Shown in pieces: positions 50,708 through 59,785 of a stretch of 64,000 bases of DNA; position 1 is the first letter of the stretch; the number at the start of each line of letters is the position of its first letter. The stretch lies in contig NZ_BMXR01000007.1 of NCBI RefSeq assembly GCF_014651855.1, positions 186,001 to 250,000 on the forward strand, in the 5' to 3' direction. The position numbers and the translations under genes were made by a program. Under the pieces are notes generated by a model that saw only the letters and a program-made list of their open reading frames with translations, was not told where the DNA came from and searched no databases. The stretch comes from Saccharospirillum salsuginis. GTDB lineage: Bacteria > Pseudomonadota > Gammaproteobacteria > Pseudomonadales > Natronospirillaceae.

Positions 50708-52075
50708 ATGACCACTTTGACCTGTTTTGGGGCGTACGACATTCGCGGTGAATTGGGTGTCGAACTGAACACGGACATTGCCTACCGCATCGGGCGGGCC
50801 TTTGCGGCCTATTTGAAGCCCAAGACCGTGGTGGTGGGGGGCGATGTTCGGGAGACGTCTCCTGAACTCAAAGAGGCCTTTGCCCGGGGGGTGATGGATT
50901 TCGGGGCGGATGTGATCGATATCGGCCTGTGCGGCACCGAAGAGGTGTATTTCGCGACCAAGCACCTGAAGGCCGATGGCGGCTGCATGGTGACGGCGAG
51001 CCACAACCCGATCAACTACAACGGCATGAAGATGGTTCGGGACGATTCCAAGCCGATCTCCCGGGATACCGGCCTGGACGACATCCGCACCATGGCCGAG
51101 GACGAGAGCTACGGCGAGAAGGCCGGCCAGCCCGGCACGCTGAAAGCCGTCGACAACAGCCAGGCCTACACCGACCATCTGGTCAGCTACCTCGACCTGT
51201 CCGATCTGCGTCCGACGAAACTGGTCACCAACGCCGGCAACGGCGCCGCCGGGCCGTCGCTGGACCGTCTGGAGGCCGCCTTGCAGGCCAAGGGCGCGCC
51301 CATTGAATTCGTGAAGATCAACAACGAGCCGGACGGCACCTTCCCGAACGGCATTCCCAACCCTCTGTTGCACGAGCAGCAACCGGTCACCAGTAAAGCC
51401 GTGCGCGATAACGGCGCGGACATGGGCATCGCCTGGGACGGGGATTTCGACCGCTGTTTCCTGTGGGATGAAGACGGCAATTTCATCGAAGGGTATTACA
51501 TTGTCGGCCTGCTGGCCGAAGCCTTCCTGGTCAAGGAGCCGGGCTCCAAGATCGTCTATGACCCGCGTTTGACCTGGAACACCGTTGAAATAGTGGAATC
51601 GAACGGGGGCCAGGCGGTGATGTGCAAATCCGGCCATGCCTTCATCAAAGAGAAGATGCGCAAGGAAGACGCCATTTACGGCGGCGAGATGAGCGCACAC
51701 CATTACTTTCGGGATTTCGCCTATTGCGACTCCGGCATGCTGCCCTGGCTGTTGGTTGTTGACCTGCTGAGCAAGAAGAAGTCCACGCTCAAGACGCTGG
51801 TCAGCGAGCGCATGTCCATGTACCCCTCGCCGGGGGAAATCAACAGCAAGGTGGCGGACGCCGACGCGACCATGACGCGTGTGTATGAAGCCTACAAGGC
51901 CGATGCGGTCTCCGAGGATCGGATCGACGGGCTGTCGCTGGAATTCGAGAATTGGCGTTTCAACCTGCGCAAATCCAACACCGAGCCGGTGATTCGACTG
52001 AATGTTGAGACCCGAGGCGATAAAGACTTGATGGATGAGAAGACGCAGGAGTTGTTGGCTTTGATTCGGCAGTGA
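50708..52075 (+). CDS. manB: Phosphomannomutase (ManB/CpsG type)
   Basis: Interconverts mannose-6- and mannose-1-phosphate for GDP-mannose supply. 455 residues start [17 protein letters not shown] and contain the phosphoserine loop [14 protein letters not shown] near 97, the metal-binding DGDFDRCF near 244 and the sugar loop [10 protein letters not shown]. Similarity to the colanic-acid enzyme CpsG is strong throughout. ATG 50708 is preceded by AAGGGAG (50694-50700). No manC is in the window, so the sugar's use here is not defined. galE follows after a REP pair. Confidence 0.93.
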   Translation: MTTLTCFGAYDIRGELGVELNTDIAYRIGRAFAAYLKPKTVVVGGDVRETSPELKEAFARGVMDFGADVIDIGLCGTEEVYFATKHLKADGGCMVTASHNPINYNGMKMVRDDSKPISRDTGLDDIRTMAEDESYGEKAGQPGTLKAVDNSQAYTDHLVSYLDLSDLRPTKLVTNAGNGAAGPSLDRLEAALQAKGAPIEFVKINNEPDGTFPNGIPNPLLHEQQPVTSKAVRDNGADMGIAWDGDFDRCFLWDEDGNFIEGYYIVGLLAEAFLVKEPGSKIVYDPRLTWNTVEIVESNGGQAVMCKSGHAFIKEKMRKEDAIYGGEMSAHHYFRDFAYCDSGMLPWLLVVDLLSKKKSTLKTLVSERMSMYPSPGEINSKVADADATMTRVYEAYKADAVSEDRIDGLSLEFENWRFNLRKSNTEPVIRLNVETRGDKDLMDEKTQELLALIRQ

Positions 52076-52111
52076 GATTGGCTGGGCTTGGCCTTCTTAT
52101 TATTTGACATT

Positions 52112-52180
52112 GTAGGAGCGCAGTCCCTTGCGCGATGGGTTGCCTGCGAGTGATCGGTCGCGCACGGAGTGCGCTCCTAC
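52112..52180. repeat. REP pair
   Basis: Units at 52112-52136 (plus, GCGCAG-TCCCTT-GCGCGAT, imperfect) and 52157-52180 (minus), tail to tail with 20 bases between, in the manB-galE gap. Confidence 0.92.
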
Positions 52181-52191
52181 ATATATATTGC

Positions 52192-52207
52192 TTGAAAACG
52201 TTTTCAA
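52192..52207. promoter_or_regulatory. 16-base palindrome, LacI/GalR-type operator
   Basis: TTGAAAACGTTTTCAA is a perfect palindrome with the central CG and flanking A/T runs typical of LacI/GalR-family operators. It lies 45 bases before the galE ATG, suggesting sugar-responsive control of galE. No LacI-family regulator is encoded in the window. Confidence 0.6.
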
Positions 52208-52252
52208 TGGTAATTTTGACGGATATTCACCACTTTTAGGGAGCTTCCCTCC

Positions 52253-53266
52253 ATGACGGTTCTCGTCACCGGTGGCGCCGGTTACATCGGCAGTCACACC
52301 TGCATCGAACTGATTCAGGCCGGGCACGACATCCTGGTTCTGGACAATCTCGCCAACAGTTCTCCCGAATCCCTGCGCCGTGTCGAGGCCATTGTTGACA
52401 AGCCGATTCCGTTCGTGGAAGGAGACATTCGCGACGCGGACCTGCTGGACCGGTTATTTCGTGAGCACACTATCGATTCCGTCATACACTTCGCCGGCCT
52501 GAAGGCGGTGGGGGAGAGCACGGAGATTCCTCTGGATTATTACGAGAACAATGTCTGGGGTACCGTGAACCTGTTGCAGGTGATGAAGCGCCATGACATC
52601 ACCAACATCGTGTTCAGCTCGTCGGCGACGGTCTACGGGGACCCGCATACGGTCCCGATCCAGGAAGATTTGCCGCTCAGCGCGACTAACCCCTATGGCC
52701 GCTCCAAGCTGATGATCGAGGACATACTGCGTGACCTGGCCAAGTCCGACGATCGCTGGCAGGTAGCGCTGTTGCGGTACTTCAACCCGGTGGGGGCGCA
52801 CAAAAGCGGTACCATTGGCGAAGACCCGAACGGACGCCCCAACAACCTGATGCCGTTCATCACCCAAGTCGCCATTGGCAAATTGCCCGAGTTGAATGTG
52901 TTCGGCAGTGACTACGACACACCGGACGGTACCGGCGTGCGGGATTACATTCACGTGGTGGACCTCGCCAAGGGGCACGTCAAGGCGATCGAGAAGCTGA
53001 CCAGCAAGCCTGGGTGTGTGGCATATAACCTGGGGACCGGTATCGGGTACAGCGTGTTGCAGATGGTGAAGGCGTTTGAGGAGGCGTCTGGTCGTGAGGT
53101 GCCGTATAAACTGGCCGATCGCCGCCCCGGGGATATCGCCTGTTGTTATGCCGACCCGGCGTTTGCCGAACGGGAGCTGGGTTGGAAAGCCGAGAAAGGG
53201 TTGAAGGAGATGGTCGAGGATTCGTGGCGGTGGCAGAGTGAGAATCCGCGGGGGTATAGAGAGTAG
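52253..53266 (+). CDS. galE: UDP-glucose 4-epimerase
   Basis: Interconverts UDP-glucose and UDP-galactose. 337 residues: NAD-binding VTGGAGYIGSH at 4-14, FAGLKAVGES, SSSATVYG near 122 with the catalytic Ser, YGRSKLMIED with the Tyr/Lys pair, and YFNPVGAHKSG. AGGGAG (52238-52243) precedes the ATG. It is downstream of a LacI-type palindrome and upstream of the RAYT-containing REP unit. It provides UDP-Gal for LPS or exopolysaccharide. Confidence 0.96.
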   Translation: MTVLVTGGAGYIGSHTCIELIQAGHDILVLDNLANSSPESLRRVEAIVDKPIPFVEGDIRDADLLDRLFREHTIDSVIHFAGLKAVGESTEIPLDYYENNVWGTVNLLQVMKRHDITNIVFSSSATVYGDPHTVPIQEDLPLSATNPYGRSKLMIEDILRDLAKSDDRWQVALLRYFNPVGAHKSGTIGEDPNGRPNNLMPFITQVAIGKLPELNVFGSDYDTPDGTGVRDYIHVVDLAKGHVKAIEKLTSKPGCVAYNLGTGIGYSVLQMVKAFEEASGREVPYKLADRRPGDIACCYADPAFAERELGWKAEKGLKEMVEDSWRWQSENPRGYRE

Positions 53267-53272
53267 GTTTTT

Positions 53273-53910
53273 GTAGGAGCGCACGCCGTGCGCGACAGGA
53301 TGGTGAGTTTGGCGTAGGGATGTCGCACACAGAGTGCGCTCCTACAGTAGGGAGACATCAATGAGGGATCGACGAAAGGGGTACCATTCACTACGAAAAC
53401 ATCGGTTTTCGCGTTCGAATCACTGTTATCACCTGGTCTTTAATACGAAATCAACTTTAAGGCCTTTCGAGTGTTTTGAAACAGCTCGTTCCTTTGTGCG
53501 GATCCTGAAGGGGCATGAGGAGGCTGGGAAGGCCCATACTCTGGCTTATTGTCTCATGCCAGACCATGTCCATTGGTTGGTTAAATTGGGAGACGATGAA
53601 TTATCCACGCTGGTGAAGCGTGTTAAGTCTATGTCCACTTTGAGTATGGGGGTGTCGGTTTGGCAGCGTGGCTATTATGATCATTTGATCCGGGGAGAGG
53701 AGAGCTTGGTCAATGTTGCTCGCTATATCGTTCGGAATCCTTTGGCGGCGGGGTTAGTGGACTCCGTAGGGGACTATCCCCATTGGGATTCCGTTTGGTT
53801 GTAGGGGGGCTTTGAAGTTTATCCTGGCTTTCCATTTGCGGGAGCGCACTCCGTGCGCGACAGCCCTATACCAATAGTCTCATTCTGTCGCGCACGGAGT
53901 GCGCTCCTAC
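53273..53910. mobile_element. RAYT transposase gene flanked by two REP pairs (REPtron-like unit)
   Basis: REP pair at 53273-53296/53322-53345 upstream and pair at 53838-53861/53887-53910 downstream enclose the RAYT gene at 53361-53804. REP-flanked RAYT genes are the known source of REP dispersal, and the REP units in this window share the GTAG head that RAYTs recognise. Units within this locus show small differences (GTCGCACACAG; GCGGGAGC), so they are not identical copies. Confidence 0.8.
53361..53804 (+). CDS. REP-associated tyrosine transposase (RAYT, Y1/HUH family)
   Basis: 147 residues. YHLVFNTKSTLRPF is followed by the HUH metal motif in CLMPDHVHWLVKL (His-Val-His). A candidate catalytic tyrosine lies in WQRGYYDHLIRGEESLVNVARYIVRNP (two tyrosine sites; the one in ARYIVRNP is the usual conserved helix). 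The start is taken as ATG 53361, with GGGAG at 53350-53354; an in-frame GTG at 53334 lies inside a REP and is unlikely. It cuts and rejoins single-stranded DNA at REP hairpins (family knowledge). Domesticated single-copy genes are usual for this group. Confidence 0.9.
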   Translation: MRDRRKGYHSLRKHRFSRSNHCYHLVFNTKSTLRPFECFETARSFVRILKGHEEAGKAHTLAYCLMPDHVHWLVKLGDDELSTLVKRVKSMSTLSMGVSVWQRGYYDHLIRGEESLVNVARYIVRNPLAAGLVDSVGDYPHWDSVWL

Positions 53911-53937
53911 GGGAGTCATGGGTGCGCCCCTGCCTGT

Positions 53938-55845
53938 TTAATCCACCAGTTTCAATTCCAGTTTCTGTCCGTCGTTTTTCGCGATCTTCACTTGGACCGG
54001 TTGGTTCAGCACGAACGATCGCTTCTCTCCTTTCATCATCATCCGCAGCGGGTCGTAGCTGTATTTCTCGTCGCCGCCTCGAAGGTCGATGAAGCCGCTG
54101 GCGCCGTTGTCGTCCAGTTGGGCGATGAGGCCGCCTGAGTTGATGTGGACGATGGTGGCCTGCCAGGTTTGATCCGGTTGGTCGGCGAGCCATTGCAGGC
54201 GCAGGCGGTTTTCGACGTCGTTGGCGGCTTTTCGGCTGTTGATCAGGCGGTCATTGAGGTCGTCGACCAGTTCCTGGGGGATCTCGTAGGCTTGGTCCGC
54301 GAGTTTGGCGTGGATCAGCCGGTGCAGGGTGAGGTCGGTGTATTTGCGGATGGGGCTGGTGACGGTGGTGTATTGCTCAAAACCCAGGCCGTAGTGCGGT
54401 GCGGCTTTCGCGGACCAGGCGCCGCGTTCGAGGCGTTTTTGCAGGACGGTTTGCAGTGGAAAGTCGTCCTTCTGGCGGGCGGTCCGCATGATGGTTTTGT
54501 AGCCTTCGAAGTCGTTGCCGTCGGTCTCGGCGATGTCGCGTGCGAATTCGCGCAGCAGGCCTTTGAGCTCGTCTTCGCGTTCGGCGCGGAAGCCCGGGTG
54601 GGTCATGAACAAGGCCTCGTCCTCGACCAGCCAGGCGGCGGCGATGCGGTTGGCCGCGAGCATGCATTCCTCGACCAGGTTGTGGGCCGTGGTGCGTTCT
54701 TCTTTCTCGACACCGGTGACGTTCAGGTCGTCATCGACCCGGATGCGGTAGTCCGGCCGGTCGTTCATTACCAGGGCGTGATTGTGGCGCCACTCGTTCA
54801 GGGCCTTGCAGCACTGCTTCAGGGTTTCCAGATGCCAGTGCGCGGCGGGGATGGGTTCGCGTCCGTCCAGCCAATTGCTGACCTGGGTGTAGCTGAGCTT
54901 GGCGGTGCTGCGAATGACCGCCGGGGTGACGGCCAGTTTGCTCAAAGCGCCGTCGGTGGCGACGCGGATGTGGAACACCAGGGCCAGTCGGTCTTTCTCG
55001 GGGACCAGCGACGCCAGATCGTGAGCCACCCGCTCGGGCAGCATGCCGATCGGCCGGCCGGGCAGGTAGGTGGTGGTCAGGCGTTCGCGGGCGCCCTGGT
55101 CGAGCGCGGAATCGGCACCGAAGAGGGCGGCCGGGTCGGCGATGGCGATGCGCAGCAGCCAGCCGTCGTCGGTCTCCTCGGCGAAGAGGGCGTCGTCCAT
55201 GTCCTGGGTCGTGTCGGCGTCGATGGTGACGAAGGGAATCTCGGTCAAATCTTCCCGCCCCTTGGCTTGCTCGGCGATGGTGTCTTCGCTGAGTTCATGG
55301 GCGGCGTCGACCAGTTTCTGTTCGAACTCCGGCTTCAAACCGTGTTTTTCGATGGCCAGCGCGTGCCAGGTGCCCCCTTCCTGTTCGGAGCCCATGATGG
55401 CGACGATTTCGGCCTGGGCCTTGCCGGTTTCCCAGGGGTGGCGGGTGACCCGGGCCTTGACCCATTGACCGTCTTTGGCCTCGCGGGTTTTCTTAGGTGG
55501 CACAAACAGCCATTTACTGTGGCCGGATGCTTCCGGCTCCACGCCCTGGGCTTTACCGCGTTCGACGTAGCGGCCGACAAATTCGGAAAACGGACTGTCG
55601 ACGAGTTTTTCCAGAGTCGCGCGGACCTTGCCGTCGCTTTGCTCCTCGACCGTGAATTCGACCCGGTCGCCGGGGAACACTTTGCTCATGCCTTCGGGGG
55701 GCAGGAAATATTCCAGGTCGTCATCGGCGACGACAAAGCCGAAGCTGCGCCCAGTCCCCTTGATGGTGCCGGTATGCACCGGCTTGCTGGATTTGATGTC
55801 GGTCTTGAGGGATTGCAGCTGCGCGAGGGAGTTGGCGTCAAGCAT
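53938..55845 (-). CDS. rnb: Exoribonuclease II
   Basis: 3'-to-5' processive RNase of the RNB family. 635 residues (E. coli Rnb 644). It has cold-shock-type N-terminal domains (GTIKGTGRSFGFVVADDDLEYFLPP), the RNB catalytic core with the aspartates in FVTIDADTTQDMDDALF near 225, RIRVDDDL-type middle segments and YTTVTSPIRKYTDLTLHRL. It ends in a C-terminal S1 domain with TIVHINSGGLIAQLDDNGASGFI. The lack of the long basic tail of RNase R favours Rnb. It is divergent from the 55954 gene. The opposite-strand open frame is a codon-bias shadow. Confidence 0.9.
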   Translation of the reverse strand: MLDANSLAQLQSLKTDIKSSKPVHTGTIKGTGRSFGFVVADDDLEYFLPPEGMSKVFPGDRVEFTVEEQSDGKVRATLEKLVDSPFSEFVGRYVERGKAQGVEPEASGHSKWLFVPPKKTREAKDGQWVKARVTRHPWETGKAQAEIVAIMGSEQEGGTWHALAIEKHGLKPEFEQKLVDAAHELSEDTIAEQAKGREDLTEIPFVTIDADTTQDMDDALFAEETDDGWLLRIAIADPAALFGADSALDQGARERLTTTYLPGRPIGMLPERVAHDLASLVPEKDRLALVFHIRVATDGALSKLAVTPAVIRSTAKLSYTQVSNWLDGREPIPAAHWHLETLKQCCKALNEWRHNHALVMNDRPDYRIRVDDDLNVTGVEKEERTTAHNLVEECMLAANRIAAAWLVEDEALFMTHPGFRAEREDELKGLLREFARDIAETDGNDFEGYKTIMRTARQKDDFPLQTVLQKRLERGAWSAKAAPHYGLGFEQYTTVTSPIRKYTDLTLHRLIHAKLADQAYEIPQELVDDLNDRLINSRKAANDVENRLRLQWLADQPDQTWQATIVHINSGGLIAQLDDNGASGFIDLRGGDEKYSYDPLRMMMKGEKRSFVLNQPVQVKIAKNDGQKLELKLVD

Positions 55846-55953
55846 AGATAACCTGGTTGCACACGTTTCAGTCTTAAGTGGCCGCGCAGTATAACGGAAT
55901 CGGCCGCGGATTTTGATAAGCTGAGGGCGGAAAAAAACACGGCGGAGCCTATC

Positions 55954-56148
55954 ATGGCCGATGTTCGATCACTGGATGCCTTTCGAAAACGCAAACGCAA
56001 GGAAACCGCCTCGGGGAAGACCTTGTGCCGGAACGGGCGGCACAAGTGGGTGGTGGACCGTAAGGCTGAGTTTGATGTGAAGCGGGGGCGGTTGGTGACG
56101 CGGTATCGGTGTGAGCGGTGTGGGGAGGTGAAGGTTAGGGCGGAATAA
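55954..56148 (+). CDS. Small conserved-type protein with zinc-ribbon-like cysteines
   Basis: 64 residues: LDAFRKRKRKETASGKTLCRNGRHKW then a basic FDVKRGRLVTRYRCERCGE. Cys/His (CRNGRH) and CERC pairs could form a zinc ribbon. The strongly basic N-terminus suggests nucleic-acid or ribosome contact. I do not recognise a named family. GGCGGAGCC precedes ATG, and the gene is divergent from rnb. Confidence 0.65.
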   Translation: MADVRSLDAFRKRKRKETASGKTLCRNGRHKWVVDRKAEFDVKRGRLVTRYRCERCGEVKVRAE

Positions 56149-56152
56149 AAGG

Positions 56153-56200
56153 GTCGCGCACGGAGTGCGCTCCTACGTGAGAGCGCACGTTGTGCGCGAC
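56153..56200. repeat. Head-to-head REP pair
   Basis: 56153-56176 (minus) and 56177-56200 (plus, GTGAGAGC head and hairpin GCGCAC-GTT-GTGCGC) abut directly. They lie 4 bases from the stops of the 55954 gene and of the TPR lipoprotein gene, i.e. between convergent genes. Confidence 0.92.
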
Positions 56201-56204
56201 CTGA

Positions 56205-57254
56205 TCAATCCCCCCACCGATCCAGATTCTTCAAAAACGTCTCGGCCCGCTGGGCGCTGGCCTGCAGTTCCGGGTCGTCGGGTTTGAGCTGCAAGGCTTC
56301 CTGCCAGACTTCCAGGGCTTCCTGCAGGAACCCCTGGCCGTACAGTAATCGACCCCGCTCAAGCAGCGCATTGGCTTCCCGGTCGATGCGTTCCTGCAGT
56401 TGTTCGTCGAACGGTTCGGCGGCGTCGGAGTTGATCTCTTTCATTTCCGATACCAGGCGGCGTGCGCCGAGCAGGTCGTTGAGTTGGAGGGCCTGACGAA
56501 AGCTGGATTCGAGCACGGGCCATTGGCGTTCGGCCACGGCGGCCTGCTCCTCGCGGGCGGCGGTGCGGTCGGCCCGGGCGGCCTGCTGGATACTGGTCAG
56601 CAGTTCCTGGCTGAGGTCGTTGGGGGCCAGCCTGTTGGACAGCGACAGGGCCTGGATGGCGGTGGGCGTGTCGTTTTCGTACAGCGATTGTTTGCCGACG
56701 ACGTATAGCTCGCGGGAGACTTGTTTGAGGTCCTCCTGAAACCGACGATAACGCTGTTGGGCGAAGAAGTTGTCCGGGTTGGCCTTGAGCAGGTTTTCCT
56801 CGCTGTCGCGAATCGCCAGCAGGTAGCGGCCCCGCGCGAGGAGAATGGATTGTTCGCTCTCGTGAACACTGGCGAGACGGCGCTCCTCGTATTCCTGGCG
56901 CTGGGCACGCAATTCCGGGGCTTCGGGCAGATTGAACAGCGCCCGATCCAACACCTTGACCGCCTCGGCCCATTCCTGTTCGCGCTCGAATTGCTGGGCT
57001 TCATCCAGCGTCTCCTCGATGTACTGCTCGCGCTTGGCTTCGATGACGCCGGTGCGCTGGCGTAATTCGGTGTACTGCTCGTGCTCCGGCTCCAGCGCGG
57101 CGATGGTGTCGAGGGCTCTGTCGTATTGGTGGTTTTCAACCCAGAAATCGATCTGGGCGTCGACGTTGCCCTGGCGGGCGTAGAACTGGGCGCAGCCCGA
57201 GAGCACCAGGGAAAACGCGATCAGCGCGAGTAAGGTGAGCCGTTTCAACATCAT
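56205..57254 (-). CDS. TPR-repeat lipoprotein
   Basis: 349 residues. The signal peptide ends in a lipobox LVLSGC near residue 21 (MMLKRLTLLALIAFSLVLSGCA), so the mature protein is membrane anchored in the periplasm or outer membrane. The rest is predicted to be alpha-helical with TPR-like pairs (for example WAEAVKVLDRALFNLPEAPELRAQ and EALEVWQEALQLKPDDPELQA). The C-terminal repeat is the clearest. It is co-transcribed with the cyclase gene 2 bases upstream, which suggests a linked signalling or envelope role; the function is unknown. Confidence 0.8.
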   Translation of the reverse strand: MMLKRLTLLALIAFSLVLSGCAQFYARQGNVDAQIDFWVENHQYDRALDTIAALEPEHEQYTELRQRTGVIEAKREQYIEETLDEAQQFEREQEWAEAVKVLDRALFNLPEAPELRAQRQEYEERRLASVHESEQSILLARGRYLLAIRDSEENLLKANPDNFFAQQRYRRFQEDLKQVSRELYVVGKQSLYENDTPTAIQALSLSNRLAPNDLSQELLTSIQQAARADRTAAREEQAAVAERQWPVLESSFRQALQLNDLLGARRLVSEMKEINSDAAEPFDEQLQERIDREANALLERGRLLYGQGFLQEALEVWQEALQLKPDDPELQASAQRAETFLKNLDRWGD

Positions 57255-57256
57255 AA

Positions 57257-58645
57257 TCAGGATCCGGTCTTCTCGTGGCCCAGGCTTGGAAGGCTGGATT
57301 CTTCAGGCCAGTTGTCGATGGTCAGAGTTTCGATGGGGGTCTGAAAGCCCTTAACCTGGATGCTCTGGGTTTCGTGCGCCTGGAGCGGGTGCCTGCGGGT
57401 CAGGGCGGCATAAAACGCCTTGTCTGTCATGACCTGGCCGGGCGCGGCCAGGTCGCACAGACGCGAGGCGAGGTTGGCCGGTTCGCCGATGACGGTGTAC
57501 TGCATCCGTTCGTGCGAGCCGAGCAGGCCGGCGAGCACGGTGCCACCGCTCAGGCCGATGCGAATGTCGAGGCAGGGGTCGCCCGCCTTGGCCCGCAATT
57601 CGTTCAGGGTGTGTATGCGTTCGCGAATCTGGAGCGCGCACTTCATGGCGTGGTAACGGTGTTCCGGGTCCGGCTGGGGACAGCCGAAAATCAGCATGGC
57701 GCAGTCGCCGATGTATTTGTCAACATTGCCGTTGAATTGGTGGCAGGTATTGGCGAATTCGGTGAAGTAGAGGTTGAGCACCTCGGCGATTTCCTCCGGG
57801 TGACGCCCTTCGCTGAAGGCGGTGTAGCCGACCAGGTCGACGAAGACCACGCTGGCGTCCACCCGCTTGCCTTCCTGCTTCAGTTCGACGTTGTCCTGGG
57901 CCATGTAGCGGGCGGCCACCGGGTCGCTGACGAAGCGGGAAAACAACCGTTCGACCCGTTGTTTCTCTTCCAGCCCCTTGGCCATGTTGTTGAACGCCTT
58001 GGTCAGGTCGCTGAATTCCCCCCGATGCGTACCGCGAATGCGAAAACCATAGTGGCCGGACTCGATGGCGCGGGTCCCCTGGATCAAATCCCGGACCGGC
58101 TTGCCCAACGACTGACCGAGGCGGACGGCCACCAGGGTGATGGACAGAACCAGTAATGTGACCACGATGATGCCGGACTGAATGACACCCTGCTGGCTGG
58201 CCAGCAGGTGGGATTTGTCCATACCCACCCAGGCCGCGCCGCCGCTGACGCCGCGAAAAACGACCGGCGCATAGAACCAGACAATGTCATTGTCGGCGGT
58301 CAATGAGCCGGCGTTCTTGAAGGCGTTGACGTCGGACAGGGTCGGTAGGCTGCGACCGGCGTCCGCAAGAATGTCGCCATCCTTGTTTATAACGGCAGCC
58401 GAGACGACCGACGGTTGGTCGGACAGCGAGAACACCAGGTTGCCGAGCGCCAACTGGTCTTCGGTGAACATGGGTTCGACCGAAGCCGCGCTCAACTGGG
58501 AGGCGAGGGTGGCGCCGGTGGCGTTGAACTGGGATTCCATCATCGAAAACTGGCGGTATACCAGGGTATACCCCAGGATGCACGACGCCACCAGAACCAG
58601 TAGCGTCATAAGCAGCGCCAGTTTATGGCCAAAGTGCCATTTCAT
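57257..58645 (-). CDS. Membrane-bound class III adenylate/guanylate cyclase with HAMP domain
   Basis: 462 residues: N-terminal transmembrane helix, extracytoplasmic sensor (about 30-165), second helix, HAMP (about 180-235), and a catalytic domain. The catalytic domain has VVFVDLVGYTAFSEG and NVDKYIGDCAMLIFG, holding the two metal-binding aspartates and the substrate lysine, then YTVIGEPANLASRL. It would make cAMP in response to an envelope signal. First in a two-gene operon with the TPR lipoprotein. Whether it makes cAMP or cGMP is undetermined by sequence; cAMP is the more usual. Confidence 0.85.
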   Translation of the reverse strand: MKWHFGHKLALLMTLLVLVASCILGYTLVYRQFSMMESQFNATGATLASQLSAASVEPMFTEDQLALGNLVFSLSDQPSVVSAAVINKDGDILADAGRSLPTLSDVNAFKNAGSLTADNDIVWFYAPVVFRGVSGGAAWVGMDKSHLLASQQGVIQSGIIVVTLLVLSITLVAVRLGQSLGKPVRDLIQGTRAIESGHYGFRIRGTHRGEFSDLTKAFNNMAKGLEEKQRVERLFSRFVSDPVAARYMAQDNVELKQEGKRVDASVVFVDLVGYTAFSEGRHPEEIAEVLNLYFTEFANTCHQFNGNVDKYIGDCAMLIFGCPQPDPEHRYHAMKCALQIRERIHTLNELRAKAGDPCLDIRIGLSGGTVLAGLLGSHERMQYTVIGEPANLASRLCDLAAPGQVMTDKAFYAALTRRHPLQAHETQSIQVKGFQTPIETLTIDNWPEESSLPSLGHEKTGS

Positions 58646-58745
58646 TCGGTAATCCGTTGTCTGGAATACGGGGTGTACAGACTAGCACGAGACGTCAGCA
58701 GGCGGGGAGGTACTGCGGCATCCTCCGGGAGCTTCAACGTCCCGG

Positions 58746-58772
58746 TTGGTCTTTGCTGGAAAGCATTATAAT
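58746..58772 (+). promoter_or_regulatory. Candidate promoter upstream of the 58895 gene
   Basis: TATAAT at 58767-58772 with TTGGTC at 58746-58751 (15-base spacer, short). Good -10 only. Confidence 0.35.
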
Positions 58773-58894
58773 GTGGTCTGTTTGGCATTTTTAAGGAAAA
58801 ACTGAAAACTTCCCGTCAAAGTGTGGGGCAGTTATCGGATTTCTCGCACTAAAGTCCTATCCTTGTGGCTCGATAGCCGTTAGAATTCGTGGCC

Positions 58895-59185
58895 ATGAGT
58901 GAATCCTTTTCATTAGTCAGTTTCTTTTCAACCGCCCAATGGGTGGTTGCCTTTCTGTTTGTACCGCTGGTGTGCTGGTACGAATGGTCGCGCTCGACCC
59001 TGGTTTGCCGCTGGTGCGCTCTGGTTACCGGCTATACCGTGCAGATGGGGCTGGTGGTTGCGCTCATCGACAGCGGTTTTTCTCTGCAAGCGGTGATTAT
59101 GCTGGCGTCTGTGGCGGCTTATGCCTGGATCAAGCTGATGACCGGGTGGTTGCCGACCGAGCGTAAGGCGTCTGTTTCTTCCTGA
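58895..59185 (+). CDS. Small integral membrane protein, function unknown
   Basis: 96 residues starting MSESFSLVSFFSTAQWVVAFLFVPLVCWYEWSRSTL, with three hydrophobic stretches (about 8-28, 38-58, 62-80). ATG 58895 is preferred to the GTG six bases upstream. I recognise no family. It is followed by a REP pair and a convergent sirB-type gene. Confidence 0.55.
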   Translation: MSESFSLVSFFSTAQWVVAFLFVPLVCWYEWSRSTLVCRWCALVTGYTVQMGLVVALIDSGFSLQAVIMLASVAAYAWIKLMTGWLPTERKASVSS

Positions 59186-59238
59186 TTGGTTAGACCCTCT
59201 CCGATGTGTCGGATCACCCCTGCCTTGACTGATTTCCT

Positions 59239-59310
59239 GTAGGAGCGTACTCCGTGCGCGATTTGATTAACCTGTGGCTCTATTGTGTCGCGCACGGAGT
59301 GCGCTCCTAC
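59239..59310. repeat. REP pair
   Basis: 59239-59262 (plus, GTAC in place of GCAC, ends GAT) and 59287-59310 (minus). The outer GTAG of the second unit is the stop codon of the SirB-family gene (59307-59309). Confidence 0.92.
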
Positions 59311-59687
59311 AGCTGCCAGGGCCACGGCCAGTGGCTGAACGCCACCCATCCGATATACCCGAACGTCATCACCGCCAGCACAAACGCCAGCCCCTGAAAC
59401 CAGGCCGGGCCGCGTTGCTTGATGACCAGGGTCCCCAGCCCGATGTAGACCACCAGAGCGACCACCTTGGCCGTCAGCCAGCCGTGGACGAACGGGTATT
59501 GCTGGATCATAAACGCCAGTACCAGGGCGGCGATCAGCAGCAGGGTGTCGTTGATGTGCGGTGCGACCCGGACCCATTTCCTGTGCATCACCGGATGCTT
59601 CATCCATGTCAACACGGCGCGGGCGATGAACCCGGTGATGGACAGGGCGGCCAGTGTCATATGAAAATGCTTGATAATCATGTACAT
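59307..59687 (-). CDS. SirB-family membrane protein
   Basis: 126 residues with four hydrophobic segments. The start MYMIIKHFHMTLAALSITGFIARAVLTW, KHPVMHRKWVRVAPHINDTLLLIAAL and ALVVYIGLGTLVIKQRGP match the SirB (PF04247-type) family. The molecular role of that family is not well defined. The final codons CAG CTG and the stop TAG run into a REP, so the C-terminus (PWPWQL) may have been shortened or altered by REP arrival. Confidence 0.82.
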   Translation of the reverse strand: MYMIIKHFHMTLAALSITGFIARAVLTWMKHPVMHRKWVRVAPHINDTLLLIAALVLAFMIQQYPFVHGWLTAKVVALVVYIGLGTLVIKQRGPAWFQGLAFVLAVMTFGYIGWVAFSHWPWPWQL

Positions 59688-59785
59688 AGTGTGGACCTGT
59701 TGGACGTCTGACGATTTCCGACCAGTGTATCATGGGTTGATCGTCGGTCTTCGCACGGGTTCGCAATCGATAAAGGGGAAAAGGC

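Noticed and set aside
54145..55851. 568-codon plus-strand open frame opposite rnb
   Set aside because: It is the codon-bias shadow of rnb: Gly/Val/Asp-rich composition, no domain, and exactly overlaps a gene with clear RNB motifs.
55954..56148. Ribosomal protein or translation factor
   Set aside because: Short basic protein with four Cys/His, but no match to a ribosomal protein that I can recall; left as unknown.
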